A DNA stretch of 64,000 nucleotides from Cloeon dipterum (lineage: Eukaryota > Arthropoda > Insecta > Ephemeroptera > Baetidae): positions 20,357,681-20,421,680 of the forward strand of contig NC_088786.1 of assembly GCF_949628265.1 (NCBI RefSeq), given 5' to 3'. Every line of letters starts with the position of its first letter. The stretch's first letter is position 1. The notes beneath the pieces were generated by a model, which saw only the letters and a list, made by a program, of their open reading frames with translations, ran no database searches and had not been told where the DNA came from. This document shows positions 36,714 through 47,996 of the stretch, in pieces. The position numbers and the translations under genes were made by a program.

Positions 36714-37946
36714 CGCTTAACACTTAACCACTGAAAATAAATGTCTCTGATAATGTCTTGATAATTTAATTAACGGTGTAAATCTAACTGCGCTCAGAAT
36801 TTAAAATATATTTTGGGCTTGTGCTTTTATTGTTTGACCGTAAGGAACAACAGGGTTTGTTAACAACATTATGAAATGTGGGACGAGTTGAGCACTAGGT
36901 GTTTTGGCCTCAGATAAGAAGAAAAACAAGCTTGTGACTTGGTTTGTTTTTTTAAATATCTAGAGCTGCGATGGATATTTTTTTAAACACAGCGTCTTCC
37001 GGTCGTCCTTGTAATGAAAACAATAGCACGAACTGCTAGTGCATCAATGTGTCAACCAACAATTACAAACTGCTAATCGAATCAGGGCTAAAAGCTTGCA
37101 AAAAGTGCAAACCAATTGTGACGGAAGCCTCCGGCTGTCGCGAGAAATGGGGCCAACAGCTCTGAACGTGCTCCAAGAGGCCACCCCTTCTCGTTTGCAC
37201 AGTTCTCCGCAAATCTTGTGTCGTTTGTTTTCGGTCCTGAGGGGCAACGGCACCAGCTAGGCATCAAGGAACTGCGAAAACATCCGTAATTTGCAGCGCA
37301 GATTTGAGAAAATCTAATCTGCTCGAATCATATGGTACGTCCGTGAATGGTCGTAGTGGGGGCGTTGACGTAGTAGTGGGGTGGGGACCTGTCGGAGGTG
37401 GTGGGTAACTCGTAGTGGCTGAGCTACTGCGCTCAAACCAGTTTTTGACCAGCTGAAAAGTAAAACCGGTTTAATCGAGTATCATTCTCCGATATCCACA
37501 AAGTTTTTTACGCGCTATCATAATTTAGGGTTAAAATATTGAAAGAGAGTAATTATTGCCATTAAATTCACATACAGCTGACTAAATCAAACGTGGATAA
37601 GCCGGTTAAAATCATTAAATCACCGGTTAAACTATGCTTATGCTTAACTGTAACTGACCGTAACCTAGGGGCGCGAGGAGGTTTTTTGCTGTAAAAGTGC
37701 AGGCAGCAGCGAGCGCTCATCGTCACACGCCTGCGCATTCGTGCGCAGACAATGGGAGACCCTGAAATATCACAACAGAAAACGGTGTGCTCCTCGCGTA
37801 GGGTGGGAAGAAGTAGAGGAAGAATGGCCAAAAATATCTGAGCTCCAACACAAAAGCTCACTCGGCGATTGTTGAATGGTGGAGTATGTTTTGATCGCTC
37901 GCGAGTGCTGCTCAGTGCTGCTCCGGTCAGGATCTACCTCTCAACC
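36714..37946. promoter_or_regulatory. RNF185/Ttd14 divergent intergenic region
   Basis: About 1.2 kb between two start codons facing away from each other, so it should contain both promoters and 5' UTRs. GC-richer segments at about 37120-37260, 37330-37450 (G-rich on the plus strand, with repeated GTAGTGG) and 37660-37930 stand out. No coding exon was recognised. Confidence 0.5.
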
Positions 37947-40900
37947 ATGGAGTCCCAGCAAAGCCGCAAAGTCTACCGAGTTGTGCTCACCGGAGGTAAG
38001 GAACTTGATGATATCACGCTGGAAAATTTCGTATTTCCCGTATTTCCTATTATTTAAATTTGCTCTTCCTATGTTACACAAGACTTAATTTGGAAATCAA
38101 AAGAATGATGCCTTTGTAGATGAATAATATCATTGTTTTTTCTCAAGTTATCGACTTAATTGTGGATTTGCGTGTTTATTTTTGCACCCACGAGGCTGCA
38201 TGCATGCTCAAAAAGGGTCCCTCATTGTACTCGCCATGTTCGTTGGCGTTATGCGAAGCCGTTTAATAGAGAGTGACGGCAAAATCGTCACCGATATAAT
38301 TAACGAAGGTGAATTTTGTCACTGAAAATTTATTGCCAACTCGCTAAACAAGTTTTGGCTCTCATCAGAGACTCGTAGAGCCAGGAGATGACCGACCTTC
38401 CTTATATTTTGCCTGGCTAACTCTGTAGGTAGTGTTTTCTTTTAACACACGTGACTATGACGGGGGGGCCAAATTTGGTTAAGATAAATTATAATAGCAG
38501 TCAGTTCGTTAGCTAAAAACGTAAATAAAATAAATGCAAAAACGATTGGGTTGGGCTTGTCTAATTCTTGACTGATGATCCAGGAATAGGATAGAATCTG
38601 CAAATCGCATTAGTCCTGGCTCAATTTAAGTCACTTTCCTTTTGCTTCATCTTTTCCTCGTTTAAATCAAATAAACTGAAAATGATTTTTCTAATCAATG
38701 AAGGTGTCGTTAATAAATGTTGTCCCGATTTTTGAATCCATTAACGCCTGCTTAATTACACAGACTATTTAAAAGAAATATTCATATCGTTTTGTGCTCG
38801 TTCTATTTTCTGTATACAACCTTTAGACAAATATCACGAGACAACTCATTGTCATTTGATCTCATAAAAAATATGTTCGCTCGCAATGTACTTGGCCATT
38901 ACCTGAATTTTTCCTGAAGCCAACAACACAAACCTTCTAATTTGTCACTCAAGTTTGAAAGAAACACAAAAGACGTTCTCCTCTATGCTTCTCGAAGAGG
39001 GCATATTTATTTAAATCCAAAGTTCACTTGGAACAAACAAAATGGATAAAGTAGAATACAGTGAAGTAAAAGAATTTGTTTTCTGTTTTGACCTTCGAGA
39101 CCAAACACGTTAAATGTGTTTCTCATGTTTACTTTGCTTTTTATCAGCATAGCACTACTAGCATGTTATTCAGCCCTCAAACAGTCAAATTTTAATAAAT
39201 TTTGAAATCTGATAGCGTTTTAAAGCGTTTGTTTTGAGAAACAGGAAGCCAATTGTTATCAATATCTCGGATTTTAAATAAAGGAATATGTAATGCTTTT
39301 GAAATATTCATTGTTTTAAACAGGGGTGGTATTTATCAATTAGCTTTCTTTTGTATAAGTCAAGCTAAAAGTAGCAATTTTTACTCGCTGTTATGGATTA
39401 AATCAAACCTGTAACTATCTCAGAACTGCCGAGTTTAATTTTCTTATTGGTCAACATAATTTTAAATGAACATAAACACTTGGCATTATTTGACATTGCA
39501 AGCACGCTTCCCTGCAATGCTTCCTCTCGGGTGTTAGTTAGTCGTATTGATTTGTGTAAAAGTACATGAAATCCCACAAGTGTGGAGACAAAAACAATAT
39601 CCTCGGAGCCTTGAACCAATTGTGTCGAATCAATATGATTGCCTCCTGGCCAAACTTTATTTTTATTCGGAAAGAGTTGGAATCTTGTGTAAAATGAACA
39701 TGAATGCGATGTTGCAACAGTTCAAGAAACCTGAATCGAAATCAGGTAATAGTTAGCAACAAAGTTGTTTCTCTTCAAAACTGGCATGCCATGCCGCATA
39801 CTGTCGTTGTTAATTGCGATACTCGTTTTTCTCTTCGGAATGAAACGGTGCAATGGCTTTTAAAATTGTTGAAGAAAACTGGTACAGCGTGGCACTGTTG
39901 GTTGATATTTCCCAGCTTAATTATCCTTTGGGAAATGTGACTAAAGAAACCGTTCATCAGGCAGCGAATATTTTCATTCCCGCCTCGTCCTTGAGAGCGG
40001 AAGCACGAAAGCGTGCGCTGTGCTCGAGGACAGAAATGCGATCAACAAGAGGAAAAAATTTTTAAATGGCTTGATGGAAAAAGCCGCCAAGGAAAGAGGA
40101 AATTCGATAATTACATCGCTTTGAAATATCAGCTGGACACGTATTGTTTACAGTAACAGCTGAACTATTTTTTGCCTAGATCCGTTTATACATATTTGAG
40201 GTACTGGCGTAGTGTTATTAATTGCTAGAAGCATTCTTTTATTCAGAAAGGATTATATAGACGGCGACCGCAACCTTAACCGGTGTATTTGACTGGTGAT
40301 TATGTTTGTTTTGTCAATAATATCGTTAAAGAGCAACTAAAATACAAAGTGATATATTTGCTCTCGTTTTATTGTGGTGTGCGCAAATATTCTTTCGCTA
40401 TCTGTTCTAAGTCCTGTTTTTTTATAGTTTTTATTTACAGTGGTATAAAAACGGCTAGTTTTAATAAATATCAATTTTAAAAGTATTCTCTTTCGCCTCT
40501 AAGTGAATATCTACTGCAAAAAAATCTAAAAAAATAATTTTTACCTTAATCGCGCTAAATATTGGGAAAGAGCTTATATGTTCCCAGTTTGCCGTTTGAA
40601 TTAGCGATTAAATCGAATCCCAGGTTTGCATGCTAATCAAGCATCGAGCACTCTTCCTTACTGAAAATCAAGATTTATTCCTCCAGGATATATCTTCTAA
40701 TTCGAACACTGTTGGATAGGTTGCGATGAGAAGTATCTCCAAACCGTTCAGTTTTTCGAGTAAATTGAGAAATTTCATTGTTTCTCTCATTGTCAGTCCT
40801 TATTTCATTTACTCATTTTAGTATTATTATTCAAACGAACAATTTAATTTCAATTATTTCCCTGTATTTTCTTTAAACTATTATTTATATCCAAATTTTA

Positions 40901-43900
40901 TTTCAATGACAATTGTTAGCTCAACTAATTACCTTTTAAGCTCTTTGACTGTAACCATTTATTCCAATTAAAAAAAAAAACAATGTAAACGAGGCATTAG
41001 CCATCGCATATATTAGTCAGCGAGTACATGGACTTGAAATTGGCACCAACTGGGCAAGAGCCAAGCAACAGAAGTTCTTGTTTCACGCGAAATGTTGGCC
41101 GCGAGAGCAAAGTGAGGAAAACTGTGTGCATTAGTGATCAAAGAGTTGAACGAGATGTGCTTCAAAGACGAAGCGTGAGGGAAGACGCAGTAGTCGTAAA
41201 ATTTCAATGCCATTCGACGACTTGTCGCTGGTCAAAATGCTCGCATAGTCGAGCTGATAACCACTTTTCGCGCACTCGCGACGCGGTAAACGTGTACTAG
41301 GCGCGTCTTGTTTGCCTTTCTTTACGCCCTTGCAGCTCATCACGAGCTATTTGATGCTCGCTGGATCTATTTTTACGAAGACACGCTCGCTTATTAGTAT
41401 TATAGGGATTGCCAAATCAAAAAGGGCTAATAGAAGAACTTGCAGCATGGCTGTTCCTTTTTTGTTTGGTTAAAGTTTGTCTTGGGAGGAGAAAATACCA
41501 ACAAATTATTTTTTCCTTTATCAAAATAAATAATTTTCTCAATTTTAAGCTGTTATTTCAAATTGAAACATGACCCGCAAAGATCATTTTAATTAAACAA
41601 AGATTCTTCTTCATTAGCTAAATAGGCCCAATCGATTCGCTCTTTTGACTAATTGTCTTGATTAATTGCCTTGTTCGGCAAATAAGCCTTCATCGAATGA
41701 AATTTGATCTCGAGTTTGTTTTTCAGGTCCGTGTGGCGGGAAGACGACTGGACAGTCAAGGTTGTGCACGTTCTTTGAAAACTTGGGATGGAAGGTGCGT
41801 ATGATTTCAATCGACCTACGCGTCTGGTTTTTTTATACTCACGAGAAAATGGTTTTTCTCTCTTTGACATTCTGCGCTGGATATTATTCATGTCAAACGA
41901 TTCGAGACATGGTTCGGGTTTAATCGCTTGCTCAGTCAGACGGGCTTTGTCGTGTTTCACGCGCTGATTTCACAACGGCTCTTGTATTTCAAATTAGCCT
42001 AGTCGCATTACTCCACGGGGAATTGCTGCTGCTTCATGAGCTGAAAAGACTTGCCGCACGCGAAGCCATTTCCGAAATTGCATTATTTCACTAATAATAC
42101 GTATACGTACGCGCCTGGAAAATAGACTTTTGCTTTTGTACCGTGCGATTTCGGTCTCTGTTAATTTGTATTGAGCATCACAGCGACAATTCTTTCAAAA
42201 CTGATTTTCAGCTGTTGTACATTTTTCTTGATAAATCACTCTTTTCAAAGTGGAGAGGTATACTGCATACTCCTAGAAAACAATTTTCCCTATTTTAATA
42301 TTCTCTGAAAGTTTGAGAGACTTAAATATTCAATATGATGTGATTTAAATTTCTGAAAATATTGGCTTCAAAATTTGCATGCTAATCAAGGAGCTTGTCT
42401 TTCGAAAATCGTGATTTATTTCGCAAAGATGGAAATTTAGCTTATGATTTGCACACCGTTGGATATATCATGACCGAGGGGAATCAAAATCAAGCAAAAA
42501 ATAATTGAATTGTGAGAAAAATGTGATCAACTTCTATTCTTTTCAACAAAAAATGATTTTTACCCCATGTGAATCCACTTTAAAACAATTTGAATATTAT
42601 GATATTGAGTGTGTCAAAGGTTCAGAAAATTTTAACAAGGTATTGTTAATTGTTAGTCAAATTTAAATCTTATCTGCCACCTCTTAAACCACGCTAATCG
42701 TTTCAGGTGTTTCGAGTGCCAGAGACAGCAACGGTTCTGCTGAGGTAATATTAGAGATTGCGCTTATCTGTTGAGTTAAATTTATGTTTTCAAGAAAACC
42801 AATAATTCTTGCTTGTTTTTATCCTTAAATGCCTCTTGATTTCAAGCCCATTTTTAGTTCCGTTAATGATAAGCCAAAGAAAATATAAATATTTACGAAT
42901 TGACCTAAAAGCAGATTTTTTCAGTGGTGGCATAAGGTTCAGTGAGCTGTCTGAGGAAGATGGTACAGTCTCTGGAATATCCCTCTTTCGATGCATAATC
43001 ATTTCTGTTGTTGCACAGCAATGAAGTTCCAAGAGAACCTGCTGAAGACGATGGTGCAGATTGAAAACACGTTTTTTGAACTGGCTGACACATGCTCGCG
43101 AAACTGCCTGATCATCTGCGACCGCGGAGCGATGGATGCGTCGGCCTTTATTTCCAAGGACAAGTGGGAGTACTTGCTCGGCAAGAACTACTGGAACGAA
43201 ATCGAGCTGAGGGACACGAGATACAACCACATCATCCACATGGTTTCTGCTGCGAACGGTGCTCAGGCCTTTTACACCTTGGAGGTACGTGACGTGAGCC
43301 AATGAATGTACCAGAGGGTTGATAAGGTTAAAAAAAGTTACGGGATAAACACAATTTTATTTTTGGACGGAATCGATTCAAGTTATTGTTTCTAAGTACG
43401 TGAGTATCATTTTTATTTGGAAGTTATAGGCTAATTTTATGAAACTGATGATTTTTTATAATTGCTTGAGCAGGACCATTCGTGCAGAAGCGAGGGCGTT
43501 AGTCTGGCTCAAGAGCTGGATCAGAACGCTGCCGCGGCATGGATCGGACACCCCTACTTTGATGTCATTGACAACACTACAAACTTTGAGCAGAAAATCC
43601 GCAGAATGATAGAGGTACATTTTTTCATTCAGAAATCGTTTATCTTACGATTTTTTTGAATCCAAACTTGAAACATTTGATGGTAAATTTTGCAAACCGT
43701 TTGGGGAAAAAATCGTTTTTCTCGAAGAGAATGGTCATATTACTTGTAATCGAAAATGAATTTATATGAATGAAGGAAATAATTTATTGCTTTTCTGACC
43801 CTGATCGCAGTGCGTGTGTCACAAACTGGGAGTTGATACTGGCGATCGGCTCAAGGTGAACGCGAGGAAACGCAAGTTTCTCGTGCAGGGACCTTTACCG

Positions 43901-46005
43901 CCAGATGAGGCGTTCCCCAAATTTTCAGATTTCGATGTTGTGCACCACTACCTGCAAACCAGCACACCGCACATGCAGGCCCGTCTGCGGAAACGTGGCC
44001 AAAATGGTAAAACTTTTCTTTCAAGTGGAGTGAAAAATCTTAGATAAATAATAAATTATCATTTTTAATGTATACTAGACGAGATTTATATTTAAATAAT
44101 TATTTTTTTTTTAATAGAAGTGATATTGGAAATTTTATCAAAACTATCACATGTTTGTTTGTTGTGGTAGGTCACTGGAGCTACATTCACACGATCCGTC
44201 GACCGGCCGTGGAGAATCAAGTTGTGGAAGTAAAGACGCAGCTGTCCCAACGCGACTACCAGAACCTGCAGGCTCAGGTTGACGAGTCGCATTTCACCGT
44301 GTATAAGACGCGACGTTGCTTCATCGTCACTGTCAACTTTGTGCGCAGGGGCAGCGAAGAGAACCTGGATCAGCCAGAGATTTGCCAGCAGAGGTAATGT
44401 ATTATTTTTAATTGTTATTTTCATACAAATTTGCTCTTGAATTTGGATTGTTAATTAATTATTTCTATGTATATGCAGCCAGTACTTCCAGTTGGACATC
44501 TACCAAGAGCCTGGTCATGAAAGGTGATAATAACTTTATTTTGCTATAATTTTGTGCCTTATGCAATGTGATATGATACATTTAAACTTCAGATTCAAAG
44601 CTCAGGTAAAATAATTCACTTAACAAAACTACCTAAATTGTGTGTCAAAAATAGCGTAATTTTACTAATTAAAAATTACTTCGTTTCTTCCAACTATTGT
44701 TCAGAGTTTGAAATTTGATGAAAATTTGTCAAAGGATATTTGTCTGTTCTGCTTTCAAGTTAAGGACGTTCAAATCTCGAATTATGGAGAATTTCAATGG
44801 CAGTAAAGCTACTAGGCTAAGTTAATCGTATTGAAAATTGCAATCTAAATTGACAATTTTTTCTAACATTAAATTATTGAATTTTTAAAAAGTTGAATTA
44901 CACACAAGGGGTTTGCAAATGTCACATCATTCGATTCGTCTCGCTGAGCATATTAAAAAATGTAAAGTGTATTGAAACCTGACTACTATCCAAGAAACTG
45001 GCAATTTCTAAATTTTCCTTTTTAATTACGGAGTCGTAGATCTAGCAATCCTTAACTAACGGGAAATATATTCCTCTTACAAATTGTCATCATTCATCAC
45101 ATGTTACCAAATAACCACACCATTTTCGAATTAAAAGGTGCACTCTTGTGAGTTAAGCTCTAAAGATAAATTACACTTTTTATTTTGCTTCAATTTACTA
45201 ACTTGATTGAACTAGATTTTTACTGTGTATTTCTATTTGCAGATGTAAAGGCTTGATGCTCTTGGAGACATACACCTCGCTAGATGACGAAGGCATTAAA
45301 AAATGCTTGCCCAAGTTCTTGAACGTTGTGGATGAAGTGACTGGAAAGCCAGAGTATTCAATGTTCAACCTGTCGCTCAAGGAGGACTGGAAGAACAGCA
45401 AGAAGTACTGCAGTTACATGCCAGGTGAGCTTCCCTTCCAATCCATCGCCGCTGAAAATTGTCACGATCTATTGAAACTCTGATCAATGGCGAGGAAAAC
45501 CCCTGAATATTGCCAAAACTCTCCACAGCGAAAAACTTGTTCTGGGTTTTATGCAATTTTTGCGAATTTTCCAAATCACGTGCATTTGAAGATAGTAGAT
45601 CCTTATTACTTTTGGTTGGATGACCAAAAATTGAGTTTTAAAAATCAATTCTAGCGCCACTTATTGCGTAAATAATTTATTTATGTTATTTTTGGCCCTC
45701 TCAGTCTGCTTTGCGCTAAACATGGCCTTGTTGGATGGTCAATTAAAAATAAACTTGGATAAATGTATGAAAGCCTTGAATTGGTGGTTCCGAGCTAGAA
45801 TCAGTTGTGCATTTATCCACATTGCAAAATTGCCTGTATTGATTTTGGAATCATTCCTTTGTTCTTTATCGCCTCTGGAACTAAGAAAAAACGCATGAAA
45901 CTGAAATAATAATTTTCAGTCAATGGGCAGGATCCACACCTGGTGAAACTTGCTCGACAGAAAAGTCAGCCGTGCCAACACATCAACGGGAATGCTTCAA
46001 CTTAA
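37947..46005 (+). CDS. Ttd14: TRPL translocation defect protein 14 (P-loop NTPase), 11 exons
   Basis: Predicted 443-aa homologue of Drosophila TTD14, a GTP- and phosphoinositide-binding protein needed for light-dependent trafficking of the TRPL channel in photoreceptors; it is conserved in animals beyond flies. Exons: 37947-37995, 41727-41794, 42707-42744, 42925-42962, 43019-43284, 43474-43614, 43811-44006, 44171-44393, 44479-44523, 45243-45424, 45920-46005; all keep frame. The N-terminus gives a Walker A loop, [13 protein letters not shown] (from about residue 12), split by intron 1 after the first glycines. The central NTPase part includes [15 protein letters not shown]. The C-terminal half ([31 protein letters not shown]) resembles a CYTH-type fold, an inference from alternating charged strands. 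The start is the first ATG in a good context in exon 1. Symbol by homology only. Confidence 0.93.
37996..41726 (+). other. Ttd14 intron 1 (3.7 kb)
   Basis: The largest intron assigned here. It is AT-rich, with one dispersed repeat copy at about 40622-40810 and no recognisable nested gene. GT at 37996 and AG at 41725-41726 bound it. Short open frames inside (for example near 39853-40065 and 41028-41300) lack homology. Confidence 0.7.
40622..40810 (+). repeat. Dispersed repeat family, copy C (Ttd14 intron 1)
   Basis: Starts with TTTGCATGCTAATCAAGC, shared with copy D. It continues with GAAAATCAAGATTTATTCC, a CACTGTTGGATAGGT block, GCGATGAGAAGTAT in place of the GACGAG block, and AAACCGTTCAG. 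Confidence 0.55.
42373..42530 (+). repeat. Dispersed repeat family, copy D (Ttd14 intron 2)
   Basis: Begins TTTGCATGCTAATCAAGG, then GAAAATCGTGATTTATT, GCACACCGTTGGATATATC, and GACCGAGGGGAATCAAAATC. It agrees best with copies A and C. It lies wholly within the intron before exon 3. Confidence 0.55.
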
Positions 46006-47996
46006 GTTTTCTTGAAAAAAAAATCAATATAATGGTTAATGGTTACCCGAGCGTTGAAAATTCTACTTTTTCTGTTCATTTGCTACTATTACTGTATCGT
46101 TAAGAAATGGCAAACCGAGTTGTATTTATAAAAAACGCTACTTAGCGCGGCAAGTAATTATTACTATTATGATCTTACTGACAATGTCCTGTTTGGATGA
46201 TTTTATATACACAATGCACTTGCTTGAAAACCGAGGAGTGTTTTGTCTGCAAGGCAATTTTGAGGATATTACAGTTATTACAAAATGTATTTCCCCTTCA
46301 GTGGGAGTTGAAATCACTTAGTGCAATATTTTTGTAAATTCAAGCATTCTCTGCAACATGTTATTTTTCGTAAGATCATGAATATGCAGTTTTTCATAAA
46401 AAAATCACGATTGTATTTTGAGCAAACCGCTCGAGCCTGTGGCCAAGTCCTTACAATTCGTCTTGAATGACTTTCAGACATCTCTGTACGCTTATCACAT
46501 TTAACTTTGTTTCTATTTTAACGTGAGAGTCGTGCATAGGAATTTGTAGCCTAGTAAAGAAGAGTTACTAATATTTTCTGTTAGTTCAGTGACTCGCGTT
46601 GTATTCCGAGCATTTTGTAGCGGATTTAATTTTCAGCCCTTCAACCGTGATGTGCTGTAGGCTAATAATTTTTAGACTTTAATCAGCGGCACTGGTGACT
46701 CTACAAATCGCAGCAGGCAACAAGAGCTCTGCGATGCAAAGCAGTTCATCTGCTCTTAAGTATTGTCCCGTCTGCACCTATAATTAAATTCAAAAATTGC
46801 AAAAGTGTAGTAAAGCGATTTACACCATCGTAGCGAATCATTTCTTGGTGCCATATAATTAGGTTTTTGTTAATAGCCCCTTCCTATGTCTGATAGAAGT
46901 TTATTCGTATGGGAAGAGAAAAATAAAAAAATGCAATTTCTTTACTTGTGTGCCTTATTTTTTTAACACGTCCCTTACTCACGAATCTGTGAGTGGATCC
47001 TAGTGCCGCATTCAGTCTCGGGCGCGGTCAATGGCGTTTCCGTCGCGGGCTTTTTTGTCTGTGGAGGCTACAGGCGACTTGTGCTGCCATCTGCTGCGTG
47101 TTCCAATGTTTCATCGCATCAACGCATCACACTGAAAGCGAGCCAACAGGAACGCAAGAAATGGACTCCTAACCGAATTGTTTTTTGCTGATTTTGGTCT
47201 CAGTTGTGTTAATAGAGCTGCTAGACCATCCAATTATCAAAGTTTAGTCATCGGGCTGGTGTCATGGGCACCCAACCCCCCGATGGAGCCACGAAGGACT
47301 GATTACGGCCGCAAATTATTTTCGGGCATTCCTCTGATCAACATGGCGGTGAGACGAGAGCTTTTCAGCTCAGTATCGGCAATGTGCTCGTGGAAGCGAC
47401 CAAATTCGGATTTAAGCGGAGGAGACAAGCGTCGGCGTTTCGCCTTTCCTGCTATTTTTTTACGCGAATCTTATTTTTTTACTTGTCTCGTGCCCTTGAC
47501 TCGTAATTTCGGTCCCGTTTTCTTGTGCTCTGGTAAAAATCGTTCGTTGCGCGGCAAAAGCCGGTCTCCTCGCGGGCCCCGCGAATTTTGACGTTTTTTA
47601 TCGTTGTCAAAAGTAGGAAAGAAAATTTTGATTTTTTTTTATAAAGATTTTTCTCATTATTTGTTGCAATTGTTTGAAATTATATAACATTTAATTATAA
47701 TAATATGCAATAATTATTAATCCATTTTAGGGGTTATTAATATTAATATTGAATTTATTTTAATTTTATTCGTTAACTGTTAGGGTATTTAATTTCGATG
47801 TTTTACCTTAAATTTTGCGAAGCTAATTTTTAAAGTCTTGCGCTTTGAACTCTAATTTTTTTTCACGAATTCATCGAATTTTGAAAAAATAACTAAACTG
47901 CTGAAACATTAACTTTTGAAATCTAAATAAAAAATTGGATTATTCGAGTTACAAAAACAATTTTTTTCTTGATCCATCAGGACCTCCACTTCTAAA
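46006..47996 (+). other. Ttd14 3' UTR, intergenic gap and domino 5' leader
   Basis: The left part up to about 46930 is probably the Ttd14 3' UTR or its flank, with AATAAA at 46922-46927 as a candidate poly(A) signal. The GC-richer block at about 46980-47580 is probably the domino promoter and first, noncoding exon. A strong donor ATGGCG-GTGAGA sits at 47348/47349, and the acceptor before the coding exon ends at 47980. No other gene is seen. Confidence 0.5.
46922..46927 (+). terminator. Candidate poly(A) signal of Ttd14
   Basis: Canonical AATAAA about 920 bp past the stop codon and just before the domino promoter block. A shorter 3' UTR using a variant signal is possible. Confidence 0.35.

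Noticed and set aside
45683..45898. 71-aa plus-strand frame with a hydrophobic start
   Set aside because: It lies wholly inside the last Ttd14 intron and lacks any recognisable family.
47178..47591. 137-aa frame upstream of domino
   Set aside because: It crosses a strong splice donor at 47348/47349 and shows no homology. It is better read as domino leader plus intron.
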